30,923 nucleotides of DNA. It comes from Nitrospira sp. Its GTDB lineage: Bacteria > Nitrospirota > Nitrospiria > Nitrospirales > Nitrospiraceae. A program made the translations under genes and the position numbers. Location: positions 1 through 30,923 of the forward strand of contig JAJFBJ010000035.1 of assembly GCA_020697375.1 (NCBI GenBank). Direction: 5' to 3'. Every line of letters begins with the position of its first letter. Within the stretch, counting starts at the first letter, position 1. Below are positions 24,624-30,923 of this stretch, piece by piece. The notes below the pieces were generated by a model, which saw nothing but the letters and a program-made list of their open reading frames with translations, searched no databases and was not told the DNA's origin.

Positions 24624-25427
24624 TTATTTCGATCGGACGACTACGTGACCACGCCGATTCTGCTGATAGCAGCTTTCGCTGCGTTCATTACAAAATGGTC
24701 GTTCTTTTCCGTAGGAAACCACGGCCAACCGATTGGCTCCCACACCCAGTTCGACCAAATAGTTCCGTACGGCCTTCGCCCGCTTTTCACCCAGCACCAG
24801 GTTGTAGGCCAACGTGCCTCGCTCGTCACAATGACCTTCTATCTTAACCAAGGACCCAGGGTTTCCTTTGATCCACTGGGCATCCTCCATCAAAGATTGA
24901 CGACCCTCTTCAGAAATGGTCCAGCTATCGTACCCGAAAAATACATCACGCAGTCCCGCCTCAGCAGACGCGGCCTGTTCCTTGGCCTGCTCACGGCGGA
25001 TGTCCTCAATCTGGCGCGCCGTACTCTCGGATGGTTCTACCTTGGCCAGCATCGTACCCCCGCCGCCCAGCCGTTCTTCGGACGGAGCCTTGCCGCCGGA
25101 CACGGAATCGAACCCGCGCAAACCGCCGCTTTCCGGTTCATCTTGCGGCTTGCTGGAAAGAGACAGATCCGGGAACGTTGAACCCGCAGAATCGAACCCA
25201 CCATTCGAGCCGCTGTTCGAGCCGTCGGTTGAGCCGCCGATCGAACCGCCGGTTGAACCCATCGATCCCATCGCACTTGGAGGAGGGCCTCCCGATTTCG
25301 CCATGCCGCGTTCCGTAGATTGCGCATCGCCTCCCGACTGAATAGACTTTTTCGAACAGCCGCCTTGAATGATCAACAGCAACCCGACCGCTACCGTCAG
25401 GCCCATTGTCGCTACCCGTATCGTCAT
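24624..25427 (-). CDS. pal: Peptidoglycan-associated lipoprotein Pal
   Basis: A 267-residue Pal. The signal ends in lipobox IIQGGC (Cys24). The OmpA-type domain (about 160-267) has VFFGYDSWTISEEG, the diaminopimelate-binding stretch IEGHCDERGTLAYNLVLGEKRA and RLAVVSYGKERPF, all as in Pal. It anchors the outer membrane to peptidoglycan and is released by TolB. Between the lipid anchor and the domain lies a long linker with a Gly/Ser/Thr-rich repeat at about 50-82 (GSTGGSIGGSTDGSNSGS), longer than in enterobacterial Pal. The start 25427 has AGGAG 7 nt upstream; a longer frame from 25514 is not needed. Confidence 0.94.
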   Translation of the reverse strand: MTIRVATMGLTVAVGLLLIIQGGCSKKSIQSGGDAQSTERGMAKSGGPPPSAMGSMGSTGGSIGGSTDGSNSGSNGGFDSAGSTFPDLSLSSKPQDEPESGGLRGFDSVSGGKAPSEERLGGGGTMLAKVEPSESTARQIEDIRREQAKEQAASAEAGLRDVFFGYDSWTISEEGRQSLMEDAQWIKGNPGSLVKIEGHCDERGTLAYNLVLGEKRAKAVRNYLVELGVGANRLAVVSYGKERPFCNERSESCYQQNRRGHVVVRSK

Positions 25428-25495
25428 GTCGTTACTCCTCATGGCTGGTGAATGGTTTGCGTCGTAAACAATCATCAATGATGTACTGATCTCTT

Positions 25496-26827
25496 TTAAA
25501 GCGCGGGAGACCATGACGGCGAACTATTGTGGGTCCCGCCGAAGGTGATGCGTTCCAAATCCTTTCCATCCGTATTCACCATATAGATATGACTTTTCCC
25601 GTCCACCGTCGAACTGAACGTAAGATGCCGGCCGTCCGGGGACCAGGAGGGAGAGTCATCGATTCCGGGTCCGGCGGTCACCTGGATCCGCTTCTGTCCG
25701 TCCGGTGATACGATGCACAGCTTATACAAACGTTGAGGAGTCCGGCAGACATAGGCAATCCAATTGCCGCGGGGGGACCAGGCCGGGGCGGCATTATAAT
25801 CGCCTTCATACGTCAACCGACGAACATTTGAGCCATCCGTACTCATAACGAATATCTGAGGGGCGCCGCCCCGATCGGATGTAAAGGCGATTTCGCGCCC
25901 GGTGGGCGACCAGGTCGGGGAAAGGTCACCGCCCTGATTGACAGTCAGCCGATGGGAGGCCTTGGTTCGCGTATCGAGTTTGTAAATCTCCGAGTTGCCA
26001 TCCTGACTGCTTGCGAAGGCCAGAAAATTTCCGTCCGGCGACAGGGTGGGAGTGATGTTCAGCCCTCCCATGGAAACCAGCGTCCACCGCTTGCCCGTCG
26101 CGAGTTCCAGGATGTCGATGTCTTGGGCGTTCCGACTTCGATAGGCCGTAAATACAATAAACCGCCGATCCGGCGACCAGCGCGGCATTAAATTGAGAAA
26201 CCCGTCCGCCGTAATCTGTTTGGGCTCATACCCGTCATAATCCATGACAAACAATTCGCGGGCATTGCCATGCTCCGCCACGTACACGATTTTCGTTCTG
26301 GCGATGCCCGGCTCCCCGGTGTAGCGAAACACCAGCTCGTCGGCGAACCGATGGGCCATCAAACGGACAACGGAGGTCGATCCGACATATCGCTTCCCAC
26401 CGACGACCTCATCGCTGCCGCTGTCATACACGAAGCCGTCCATCAATAATTCGTGATCTTTGCTGCTGTTCTTCGGGGCGGACTTTCCCCACACCAACAC
26501 CGAAACCCCGTTCTCGGCAGCCTGCTTAAACACGGCTTTATCGGCGGTCGTGACCTCGCGCGCCTTCACGCCGATCCCGGGTAAATCGACCAACGAAAAT
26601 ACCAATGACCGTTGGATATCGGCCTTCAGCACCTCTTCGATACGGCCACCCAACCATTCGGGGCCGCCGCCGTTCTGAAACCCGAAGACACCGATGGGGA
26701 TTTTTTGAAAGTCCGGCCTGGTGGCTTCAAGAAAGACGTCGGTGGCGCGTGAATCTAGAATCCCCAAAAGCCCGGCCCCCACCGCCACACAGAGCACAAT
26801 TATGAAACCGATGATGATCCGGTTCAT
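25496..26827 (-). CDS. tolB: Tol-Pal system beta-propeller protein TolB
   Basis: A 443-residue TolB: N-terminal signal or anchor (MNRIIIGFIIVLCVAVGAGLL), an alpha/beta domain with KIPIGVFGFQNGG and LVWGKSAP, then a six-bladed propeller seen as repeated WSPDG blocks (PRWSPDRRFIVFTAYRS, PTLSPDGNFLAFASSQ, PTWSPTGREIAFTSD, PAWSPRGNWIAYVC, PSWSPDGRHLTFSS). It works in the periplasm, switching Pal between peptidoglycan and Tol. The ATG forms an ATGA overlap with the stop of the TolA/TonB-like gene. Pal follows after 68 nt. Confidence 0.96.
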   Translation of the reverse strand: MNRIIIGFIIVLCVAVGAGLLGILDSRATDVFLEATRPDFQKIPIGVFGFQNGGGPEWLGGRIEEVLKADIQRSLVFSLVDLPGIGVKAREVTTADKAVFKQAAENGVSVLVWGKSAPKNSSKDHELLMDGFVYDSGSDEVVGGKRYVGSTSVVRLMAHRFADELVFRYTGEPGIARTKIVYVAEHGNARELFVMDYDGYEPKQITADGFLNLMPRWSPDRRFIVFTAYRSRNAQDIDILELATGKRWTLVSMGGLNITPTLSPDGNFLAFASSQDGNSEIYKLDTRTKASHRLTVNQGGDLSPTWSPTGREIAFTSDRGGAPQIFVMSTDGSNVRRLTYEGDYNAAPAWSPRGNWIAYVCRTPQRLYKLCIVSPDGQKRIQVTAGPGIDDSPSWSPDGRHLTFSSTVDGKSHIYMVNTDGKDLERITFGGTHNSSPSWSPAL

Positions 26828-28074
26828 CCTGCAGCCTCGCCTACGGCAAAAGTAAAGTGCGCATCAAAATAAGATTCCGTCAGATCTGGGGGAAAAGGCG
26901 GCAATGGAACCGCGCTCTGCACAGCTCGCTGCGCCGACATGTCGTAATAATCGTTCCCCGAAGACTGTTCGATGACGACCGAGCCGACGCGCCCGTCCCT
27001 CTCCAAACGAAACTTCACCACCACGGTTAAGACTTTTCCCGAAAGATCGACGGGCGGCGCCGACCAAAATCCGCTGATTCGCGCTTGAACACGAGCCAGA
27101 TACCGGTTCGAACCCGCCATTCCCGCTACCCTCAGTTTAGTTTCGGGTTTGGTACGGGCAACACTTGCGGACACCGGAGGGGCGCTGACGGTAGGTTGTG
27201 GTTCACGAAACATGGGTGTCACCTCTCGAACCGGTTCGGTGAACTTCACCGGCGGAGGCGTTTGCAGTTTTTTCAGATCTTGCAGTTCGCGGTCAAGGTC
27301 GCTGTTCATCTCTTCCGAGAGGGACGCCCGTTTAGGAGGAGCCACCGCCGGCTTGAGCGGTTCTTTCGGGGCCTCGATCGAGGCAGCGGCCATTTCAGGA
27401 ACCTTTAATCTTTTCAACATGGCATCCAAATCAGATCGCTCAGGAGCCCGCTGCGACTTCGGCTGAGCCGCGCGTTTCACTTCAGCGGGCTTCATTGGCG
27501 CCAAATCCCCATACTGGGGCGCGTTCGGCGGCAACTCAATATCCTTCATCACATCTCGGAGCACATCCGTCCGGTTCGTGATGGGAGAAGACGATGGCGA
27601 TTTCGTCACCTGCTGAAGGTGTTGCGGGGCCGTTAAGGTGGGAATCGGCAAGCTGGGCGCGTGAACAGGAGCGGGAGCAGGCGGAGGAGGCGCAGGAGCC
27701 GGTTTGGCTACCGAGGGAGCCGGGGCTGGTGGCGGTGGTGGCGGCGGAGTCGGGGCCTGCACCGGTTTGGGAGGAACTGGAATCGGGGCAGATTGAACCG
27801 GCTTGGGTGTGGGCCGCGGAACCGGCTTTTCGACTTTTTCCACCTTAGGCTGAGGCGTCGTGTCCACCGCCGACAGAGTGACCAGCGAGACCTCCACGGC
27901 CGACAGGGGCCGCTCCGTTTTCTTCAATAACTTAGCACCCATGATGACGGACAGCAGGCAGAGATGGAGCAGCAGGGACAGCACCACCGTCCTTCGAAGG
28001 CGGCCCCTCGCTGATTTCCCAAAATCACCGATCAGGAACAACGAAGTATGTCTTGGCAGGGTTTGGAACGTCAT
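26824..28074 (-). CDS. tolA: TolA/TonB-family energy-transducing protein
   Basis: A 416-residue bitopic protein in the tolA position. One membrane helix (about 29-48) is followed by a Pro-rich rod (about 75-155, with runs of Pro-Ala and Pro-Lys), a helical middle part rich in Lys/Glu/Leu and a C-terminal TonB-type domain (about 320-416) with RVQARISGFWSAPPVDLSGK, VVVKFRLERDGRVGSVVIE and AVQSAVPLPPFPPDL. TolA and TonB domains share the fold; context (tolQ-tolR before, tolB-pal after) makes the Tol function most likely. Classic TolA has a long Ala/Lys helix instead of a Pro rod. Start 28074 lies 40 nt after tolR. Confidence 0.85.
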   Translation of the reverse strand: MTFQTLPRHTSLFLIGDFGKSARGRLRRTVVLSLLLHLCLLSVIMGAKLLKKTERPLSAVEVSLVTLSAVDTTPQPKVEKVEKPVPRPTPKPVQSAPIPVPPKPVQAPTPPPPPPPAPAPSVAKPAPAPPPPAPAPVHAPSLPIPTLTAPQHLQQVTKSPSSSPITNRTDVLRDVMKDIELPPNAPQYGDLAPMKPAEVKRAAQPKSQRAPERSDLDAMLKRLKVPEMAAASIEAPKEPLKPAVAPPKRASLSEEMNSDLDRELQDLKKLQTPPPVKFTEPVREVTPMFREPQPTVSAPPVSASVARTKPETKLRVAGMAGSNRYLARVQARISGFWSAPPVDLSGKVLTVVVKFRLERDGRVGSVVIEQSSGNDYYDMSAQRAVQSAVPLPPFPPDLTESYFDAHFTFAVGEAAG

Positions 28075-28114
28075 GACTGCGATACGACCATGCGGCGCGC
28101 GAGTCGCGGCGCCG

Positions 28115-28570
28115 CTACTTTTTGCGTGGTTGCGTGGGGGTCGCGACCGACTCGCTCACGCGCTCGGCGCCCGTGGGCTCCGTTACCATACCGAGCTTTT
28201 CGATGCCGGCTTTCTTGACACTGTCCATGACCTGCACGACGATGCCGTACGGCACATCTCGATCGGCGCGCAAGTAGAGAGAGACTTCGGGGCTTTGATC
28301 TTTCAACGTCCGGAGTTTCCGCTCCAGCTGGACGACACTCACCAGATCCTTATCCAAATACAATCGTTGATCTCGCTCAATGGATAAAACAGCTCTCGCT
28401 TCTGGCTTAATCGTATTGCTGGCCGATTTAGGAAGATTGATGTCCATCCCCCGGTACAGCATGGGGGCAGTCACCATGAAGATAATGAGCAGCACCAAAA
28501 CCACATCCACCAGCGGAATCACATTGATTTCCGCCATATACCGCCGGTGACGCGTTTCAGACAACATCAT
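28115..28570 (-). CDS. tolR: TolR/ExbD-family proton-channel protein
   Basis: A 151-residue ExbD/TolR protein. It has one membrane helix (about 17-38) with the conserved Asp22 in [17 protein letters not shown], which takes the proton, and a periplasmic domain with [18 protein letters not shown] and [36 protein letters not shown]. With TolQ it forms the motor for the TolA-like protein. Its ATG overlaps the tolQ stop by 4 nt. The tail ends in TQPRKK. Confidence 0.95.
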   Translation of the reverse strand: MMLSETRHRRYMAEINVIPLVDVVLVLLIIFMVTAPMLYRGMDINLPKSASNTIKPEARAVLSIERDQRLYLDKDLVSVVQLERKLRTLKDQSPEVSLYLRADRDVPYGIVVQVMDSVKKAGIEKLGMVTEPTGAERVSESVATPTQPRKK

Positions 28571-29286
28571 GGCACCCCGACCGTGGTCTGCTTCAACCTT
28601 GCCTGTAAGGACCGCGTGGCCTCGACCGTGAATGATTCAATCCGAAAGACGGTTTTACGAATGCGCGTGAGGAAATAATTGTAAAAAATGACCGCAGGAA
28701 TGGCCGTAAACAGCCCGGCCGCCGTGGCCACGAGCGCCTCCGACACGCCCGGCGCGACAGCCGCGATACTGGCGGTTCCCTGCAACCCGATTTCGCGGAA
28801 GGAGTCGATGATTCCCAGCACGGTGCCCAGCAACCCGATGAAGGGAGTGATATTTCCCGTCGTGGCAAGAACCGGCAAATAAGACTCCAGTTGGGAAACC
28901 TGGTTCTGCACCAGATAGGCGACAGTCTTATCCATGTATTGGTGATCGATGGGAGCCGCCACCTCCTTCGATGCGCCGACCGGCTGATACAGGCTCAATG
29001 CGCCGTCTCCGGAGGCCGTCCAAACCCGGTCCATGATGCCTTGGAATACACGCGCGCTCGGGCTTCCTTCCGAACGTTTCGATTGGCGGTACAACTCATC
29101 GAGATCACGGATCTTCGTAAATGCATTGAAAAACCGTTGATCCTCGCGATCGGCAGCCTTGAAACTCCGCCACTTAAAGAAAATCACACCCCATGAAATG
29201 ATCGAGGCGACAAAGAGCAGCAGCAGAACGATCTTCGAGACCGCCCCCAGTGATCCCACCAACCCCATCACTCCTGATTGGAACAT
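28567..29286 (-). CDS. tolQ: TolQ/ExbB-family proton-channel protein
   Basis: A 239-residue MotA/TolQ/ExbB protein. Three membrane helices are visible: about 17-36, 141-170 ([21 protein letters not shown], the hallmark) and 183-207 ([22 protein letters not shown]). The cytoplasmic loop contains [21 protein letters not shown]. It starts the tol run; upstream within 75 nt is the tRNA-Asp gene, with no strong separate promoter seen, so it may share a transcript with the tRNAs. A GGGAAAGG site precedes the ATG. Confidence 0.95.
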   Translation of the reverse strand: MFQSGVMGLVGSLGAVSKIVLLLLFVASIISWGVIFFKWRSFKAADREDQRFFNAFTKIRDLDELYRQSKRSEGSPSARVFQGIMDRVWTASGDGALSLYQPVGASKEVAAPIDHQYMDKTVAYLVQNQVSQLESYLPVLATTGNITPFIGLLGTVLGIIDSFREIGLQGTASIAAVAPGVSEALVATAAGLFTAIPAVIFYNYFLTRIRKTVFRIESFTVEATRSLQARLKQTTVGVP

Positions 29287-29358
29287 GCGCCTAGACCTTT
29301 CCCTTCACATGGCGTCGCGTGAAAACGATGGCATGGATTGTACCAATAACTGGGGGAA

Positions 29359-29437
29359 TGGCGGGGCCGACGGGATTTGAACCCGCGACCTCCAGATTGA
29401 CAATCTGGCGTCCTAAACCAGGCTGAACGACGGCCCC
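29359..29437 (-). tRNA. tRNA-Asp (anticodon GTC)
   Basis: Cloverleaf on the minus strand: acceptor GGGGCCG pairs with CGGCCCC, the anticodon stem CCAGA/TCTGG closes the loop TTGTCAA with anticodon GTC, and the T-arm reads GCGGG-TTCAAAT-CCCGT. The discriminator is G, as expected for Asp, and the CCA end is encoded (29359-29361). Confidence 0.95.
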
Positions 29438-29569
29438 ACGCAACCCAAGATGGCGGAAGAAGATTCCGGTTCTCAAGAATCTAACCGGCTAAATACGGTA
29501 GAGTGCTCACTTGTACATTACTACTAATGGATAAGGCAATGATCTGCACGCAATTTCTGAATTTCTCGT
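29438..29569. other. Spacer between the two tRNA genes
   Basis: This 132-nt spacer holds no gene and no clear promoter or terminator, so tRNA-Asp is probably processed from the same transcript as tRNA-Val. Confidence 0.35.
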
Positions 29570-29645
29570 TGGTAGGCGGAACAGGGATCGAACCTGTGAC
29601 CTCTGCCTTGTAAGGGCAGCGCTCTCCCAATTGAGCTATCCGCCC
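29570..29645 (-). tRNA. tRNA-Val (anticodon TAC)
   Basis: Cloverleaf on the minus strand: acceptor GGGCGGA pairs with TCCGCCT (the first pair is G-U), D-arm GCTCAATTGGGAGAGC, anticodon stem CTGCC/GGCAG with loop CTTACAA, anticodon TAC, T-arm ACAGG-TTCGATC-CCTGT. Discriminator A, CCA encoded (29570-29572). Confidence 0.95.
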
Positions 29646-29673
29646 GATTTCTCGCGCCTGGCAGATTTCGCGG

Positions 29674-29702
29674 ATGCTATCAACTCCATCAATCGCTGTC
29701 AA
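29674..29702 (-). promoter_or_regulatory. Sigma-70-type promoter of the tRNA genes
   Basis: Minus strand: TTGACA (29697-29702), a 17-nt spacer, and TAGCAT (29674-29679). Transcription would begin about 22 nt ahead of the tRNA-Val 5' end, as is usual for tRNA operons. Confidence 0.6.
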
Positions 29703-29797
29703 CAATGAATCTTGCATTGTTCTTGCAGGATTCTAATTTTTCTTCCAACTAAACGGAGGGCTACGTAGTGCAATTGCAGCGGGGGCGATTTCTCGCA

Positions 29798-30748
29798 TTA
29801 ACGCCGGAGTTTGTTGCGCGGAAAACATGCGCGGTGGACTTTCTTCAACTGGGATGCATCCACATGCGTATAGATTTGCGTCGTCGCAATATCCGCATGC
29901 CCCAACATCGCCTGCACGGCCCGCAAATCAGCTCCGCCTTGCAGCAGATGCGTGGCAAATGAATGCCGGAGCATATGGGGCGAGGGAATTCGGGCGATCC
30001 CGGCCCGCTGCCCGCGCGCGCGAAGAAGTTTCCAGAATGCCTGCCGAGTGAGTGGCGTCCCGCGGCGGGTGATGAAGACGAATCGTGACGGGCGCTGCCT
30101 CAACAAAACCGGTCGCGCGCTCAGCATGTATTCTTGCAGCTGTTCAACAGCCGGACGCCCGATCGGAACCAGGCGCTGCTTGTCGCCCTTGCCGGTGATA
30201 CCGACATACCCTATCTCAAGATTGCACTGATCGATCAGCAGCGACACCAACTCAGAGACCCGCAAGCCTGCGGCATAGAGCACTTCCACCATCGCCCGAT
30301 CCCGGCGATCTTCAGGCAGCGGGCCTGCCGGCAGATTCAAGAGCCGCGTCACATCGTCGAGGCTGAGAATTTTCGGCAGGCGCCTGGCGCGACAGGCACT
30401 GCGCACACTTGCCGCAGGGTCGGCGGCGATCATTCCCTCCTGTTTTAAAAACCGGCAGAGACCGCGGACTGCCGCGAGGGCGCGAGCCCGCGACGAAGAC
30501 GCCAGCCCGGAATGATGCAGATGTTCAAGGAATCCAAAGAGCAGCGGCGGGGATAAATCACGCGCCTCATGCACACCGCAGTCGCGGAGGTACCGCTGGA
30601 AGGCGCTCACATCCCGCCGATAGGCCAACACTGTGTTCCGCGACAGTCCACATGCAATCCGCAAATAGTCCCAATATCGCTTGATGATCGGTTCCAACGG
30701 AAGCTGAACCGCCAAGCACGGGGTTGATTTCTTAAGGTCATGATTCAT
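29798..30748 (-). CDS. xerD: Tyrosine recombinase, XerC/XerD type
   Basis: A 316-residue tyrosine recombinase: N-terminal SAM-like core-binding domain (about 18-105, with YWDYLRIACGLSRNTVLAYRRDV) and a C-terminal catalytic domain. Catalytic residues are visible: Arg in AGLRVSELVSL, Lys in GKGDKQRLVPIG, His-x-x-Arg in SPHMLRHSFATHLL, His in MLGHADIATTQ and the nucleophile Tyr in TTQIYTHVD. Length and motifs match XerD/XerC, which resolve chromosome dimers at dif; which of the two cannot be settled. The start 30748 fits the domain start and has GAAGGTG upstream; a frame from 30910 would run over the promoter region. The C-terminus PRNKLRR is slightly extended. Confidence 0.92.
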   Translation of the reverse strand: MNHDLKKSTPCLAVQLPLEPIIKRYWDYLRIACGLSRNTVLAYRRDVSAFQRYLRDCGVHEARDLSPPLLFGFLEHLHHSGLASSSRARALAAVRGLCRFLKQEGMIAADPAASVRSACRARRLPKILSLDDVTRLLNLPAGPLPEDRRDRAMVEVLYAAGLRVSELVSLLIDQCNLEIGYVGITGKGDKQRLVPIGRPAVEQLQEYMLSARPVLLRQRPSRFVFITRRGTPLTRQAFWKLLRARGQRAGIARIPSPHMLRHSFATHLLQGGADLRAVQAMLGHADIATTQIYTHVDASQLKKVHRACFPRNKLRR

Positions 30749-30839
30749 CGGGACACCTTCGCCGCCCGTCGCGGCCGCTGCGCGATTCCGACTATAGCCA
30801 AGCGTTCGCCTGAACACAACGCATCGTCCTCGACTTGCC

Positions 30840-30868
30840 TTGACACCCCTACAGCTGTTTCCTATAGT
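30840..30868 (+). promoter_or_regulatory. Near-consensus sigma-70 promoter pointing out of the window
   Basis: Plus strand: TTGACA (30840-30845), a 17-nt spacer, TATAGT (30863-30868). A T7 run and a small hairpin (GGCGAGAGCCTTCGCC, 30880-30895) follow. Two ATGs, at 30895 and at 30910 (the second behind AGGAG), open frames that leave the window, so a plus-strand gene probably begins here. Confidence 0.6.
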
Positions 30869-30923
30869 AGTTTTTTTACGGCGAGAGCCTTCGCCATGCA
30901 CAGGAGTCAATGGTTCTTCGATC

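Noticed and set aside
25180..25280. CRISPR-like or tandem DNA repeat
   Set aside because: The repeats are short, imperfect and in frame inside pal, so they are protein low complexity rather than an array.
29359..30748. Tyrosine recombinase next to two tRNA genes as the edge of a genomic island
   Set aside because: The protein has XerC/D length and motifs, both tRNAs are complete with CCA, no duplicated tRNA 3' end or cargo genes are seen, and the neighbours are housekeeping genes.

Overview
The window looks like a chromosomal segment of a Nitrospira-type bacterium (phylum Nitrospirota). This is inferred from gene content, not from a search: a fairly GC-rich Gram-negative genome with a complete Tol-Pal system, several lipoproteins, multiheme and monoheme c-type cytochromes, and a molybdenum-cofactor/Tat cluster of the kind a nitrite oxidiser needs. 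Almost every gene is on the minus strand. I see no CRISPR array, insertion sequence, prophage or rRNA.

Region 1 (1-7282, all minus; transcribed right to left): degP-like periplasmic protease, tatC, an Mrp/NBP35-type Fe-S carrier ATPase, moeA, mobB, a membrane-anchored hexaheme NapC/NirT-type cytochrome, an ABC-transporter ATPase, and a small membrane protein cut by the window edge. From tatC to the ABC gene the spacing is tight (8-nt overlap to about 80 nt). Together these genes make a plausible kit for building, loading and exporting a molybdenum/Fe-S enzyme and wiring it to the membrane.

Region 2 (7446-14631): an unrecognised lipoprotein (minus), a family 2 glycosyltransferase (plus), a GT-C-like polytopic membrane protein coupled by an ATGA overlap to a NodU/CmcH-type carbamoyltransferase (both minus), and, divergent from these, a large lipoprotein with a caspase-like domain that has lost its catalytic His and Cys (plus). 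This is the most accessory-looking part and suggests envelope glycan work.

Region 3 (14762-15704): a small monoheme cytochrome c with a strong promoter and terminator of its own, followed by about 290 bases of non-coding DNA with interleaved inverted repeats that no gene explains.

Region 4 (15705-29286, all minus): a very compact run tolQ-tolR-tolA/tonB-like-tolB-pal-ybgF1-ybgF2-mutL-miaA-mtnP-pfkB-TPR lipoprotein-rodZ. Many junctions are 4-nt ATGA overlaps. It joins envelope constriction (Tol-Pal), cell shape (RodZ), mismatch repair, tRNA modification and methylthioadenosine salvage. Two different YbgF-type proteins stand in tandem.

Region 5 (29359-30923): tRNA-Asp(GTC) and tRNA-Val(TAC), both with encoded CCA, behind a good sigma-70-type promoter; then an XerC/D-type recombinase (minus) and a near-consensus promoter on the plus strand that fires out of the window.

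Several starts were moved downstream from the longest reading frame because a clear Shine-Dalgarno sequence and signal peptide favour the inner start; this is stated for each gene.
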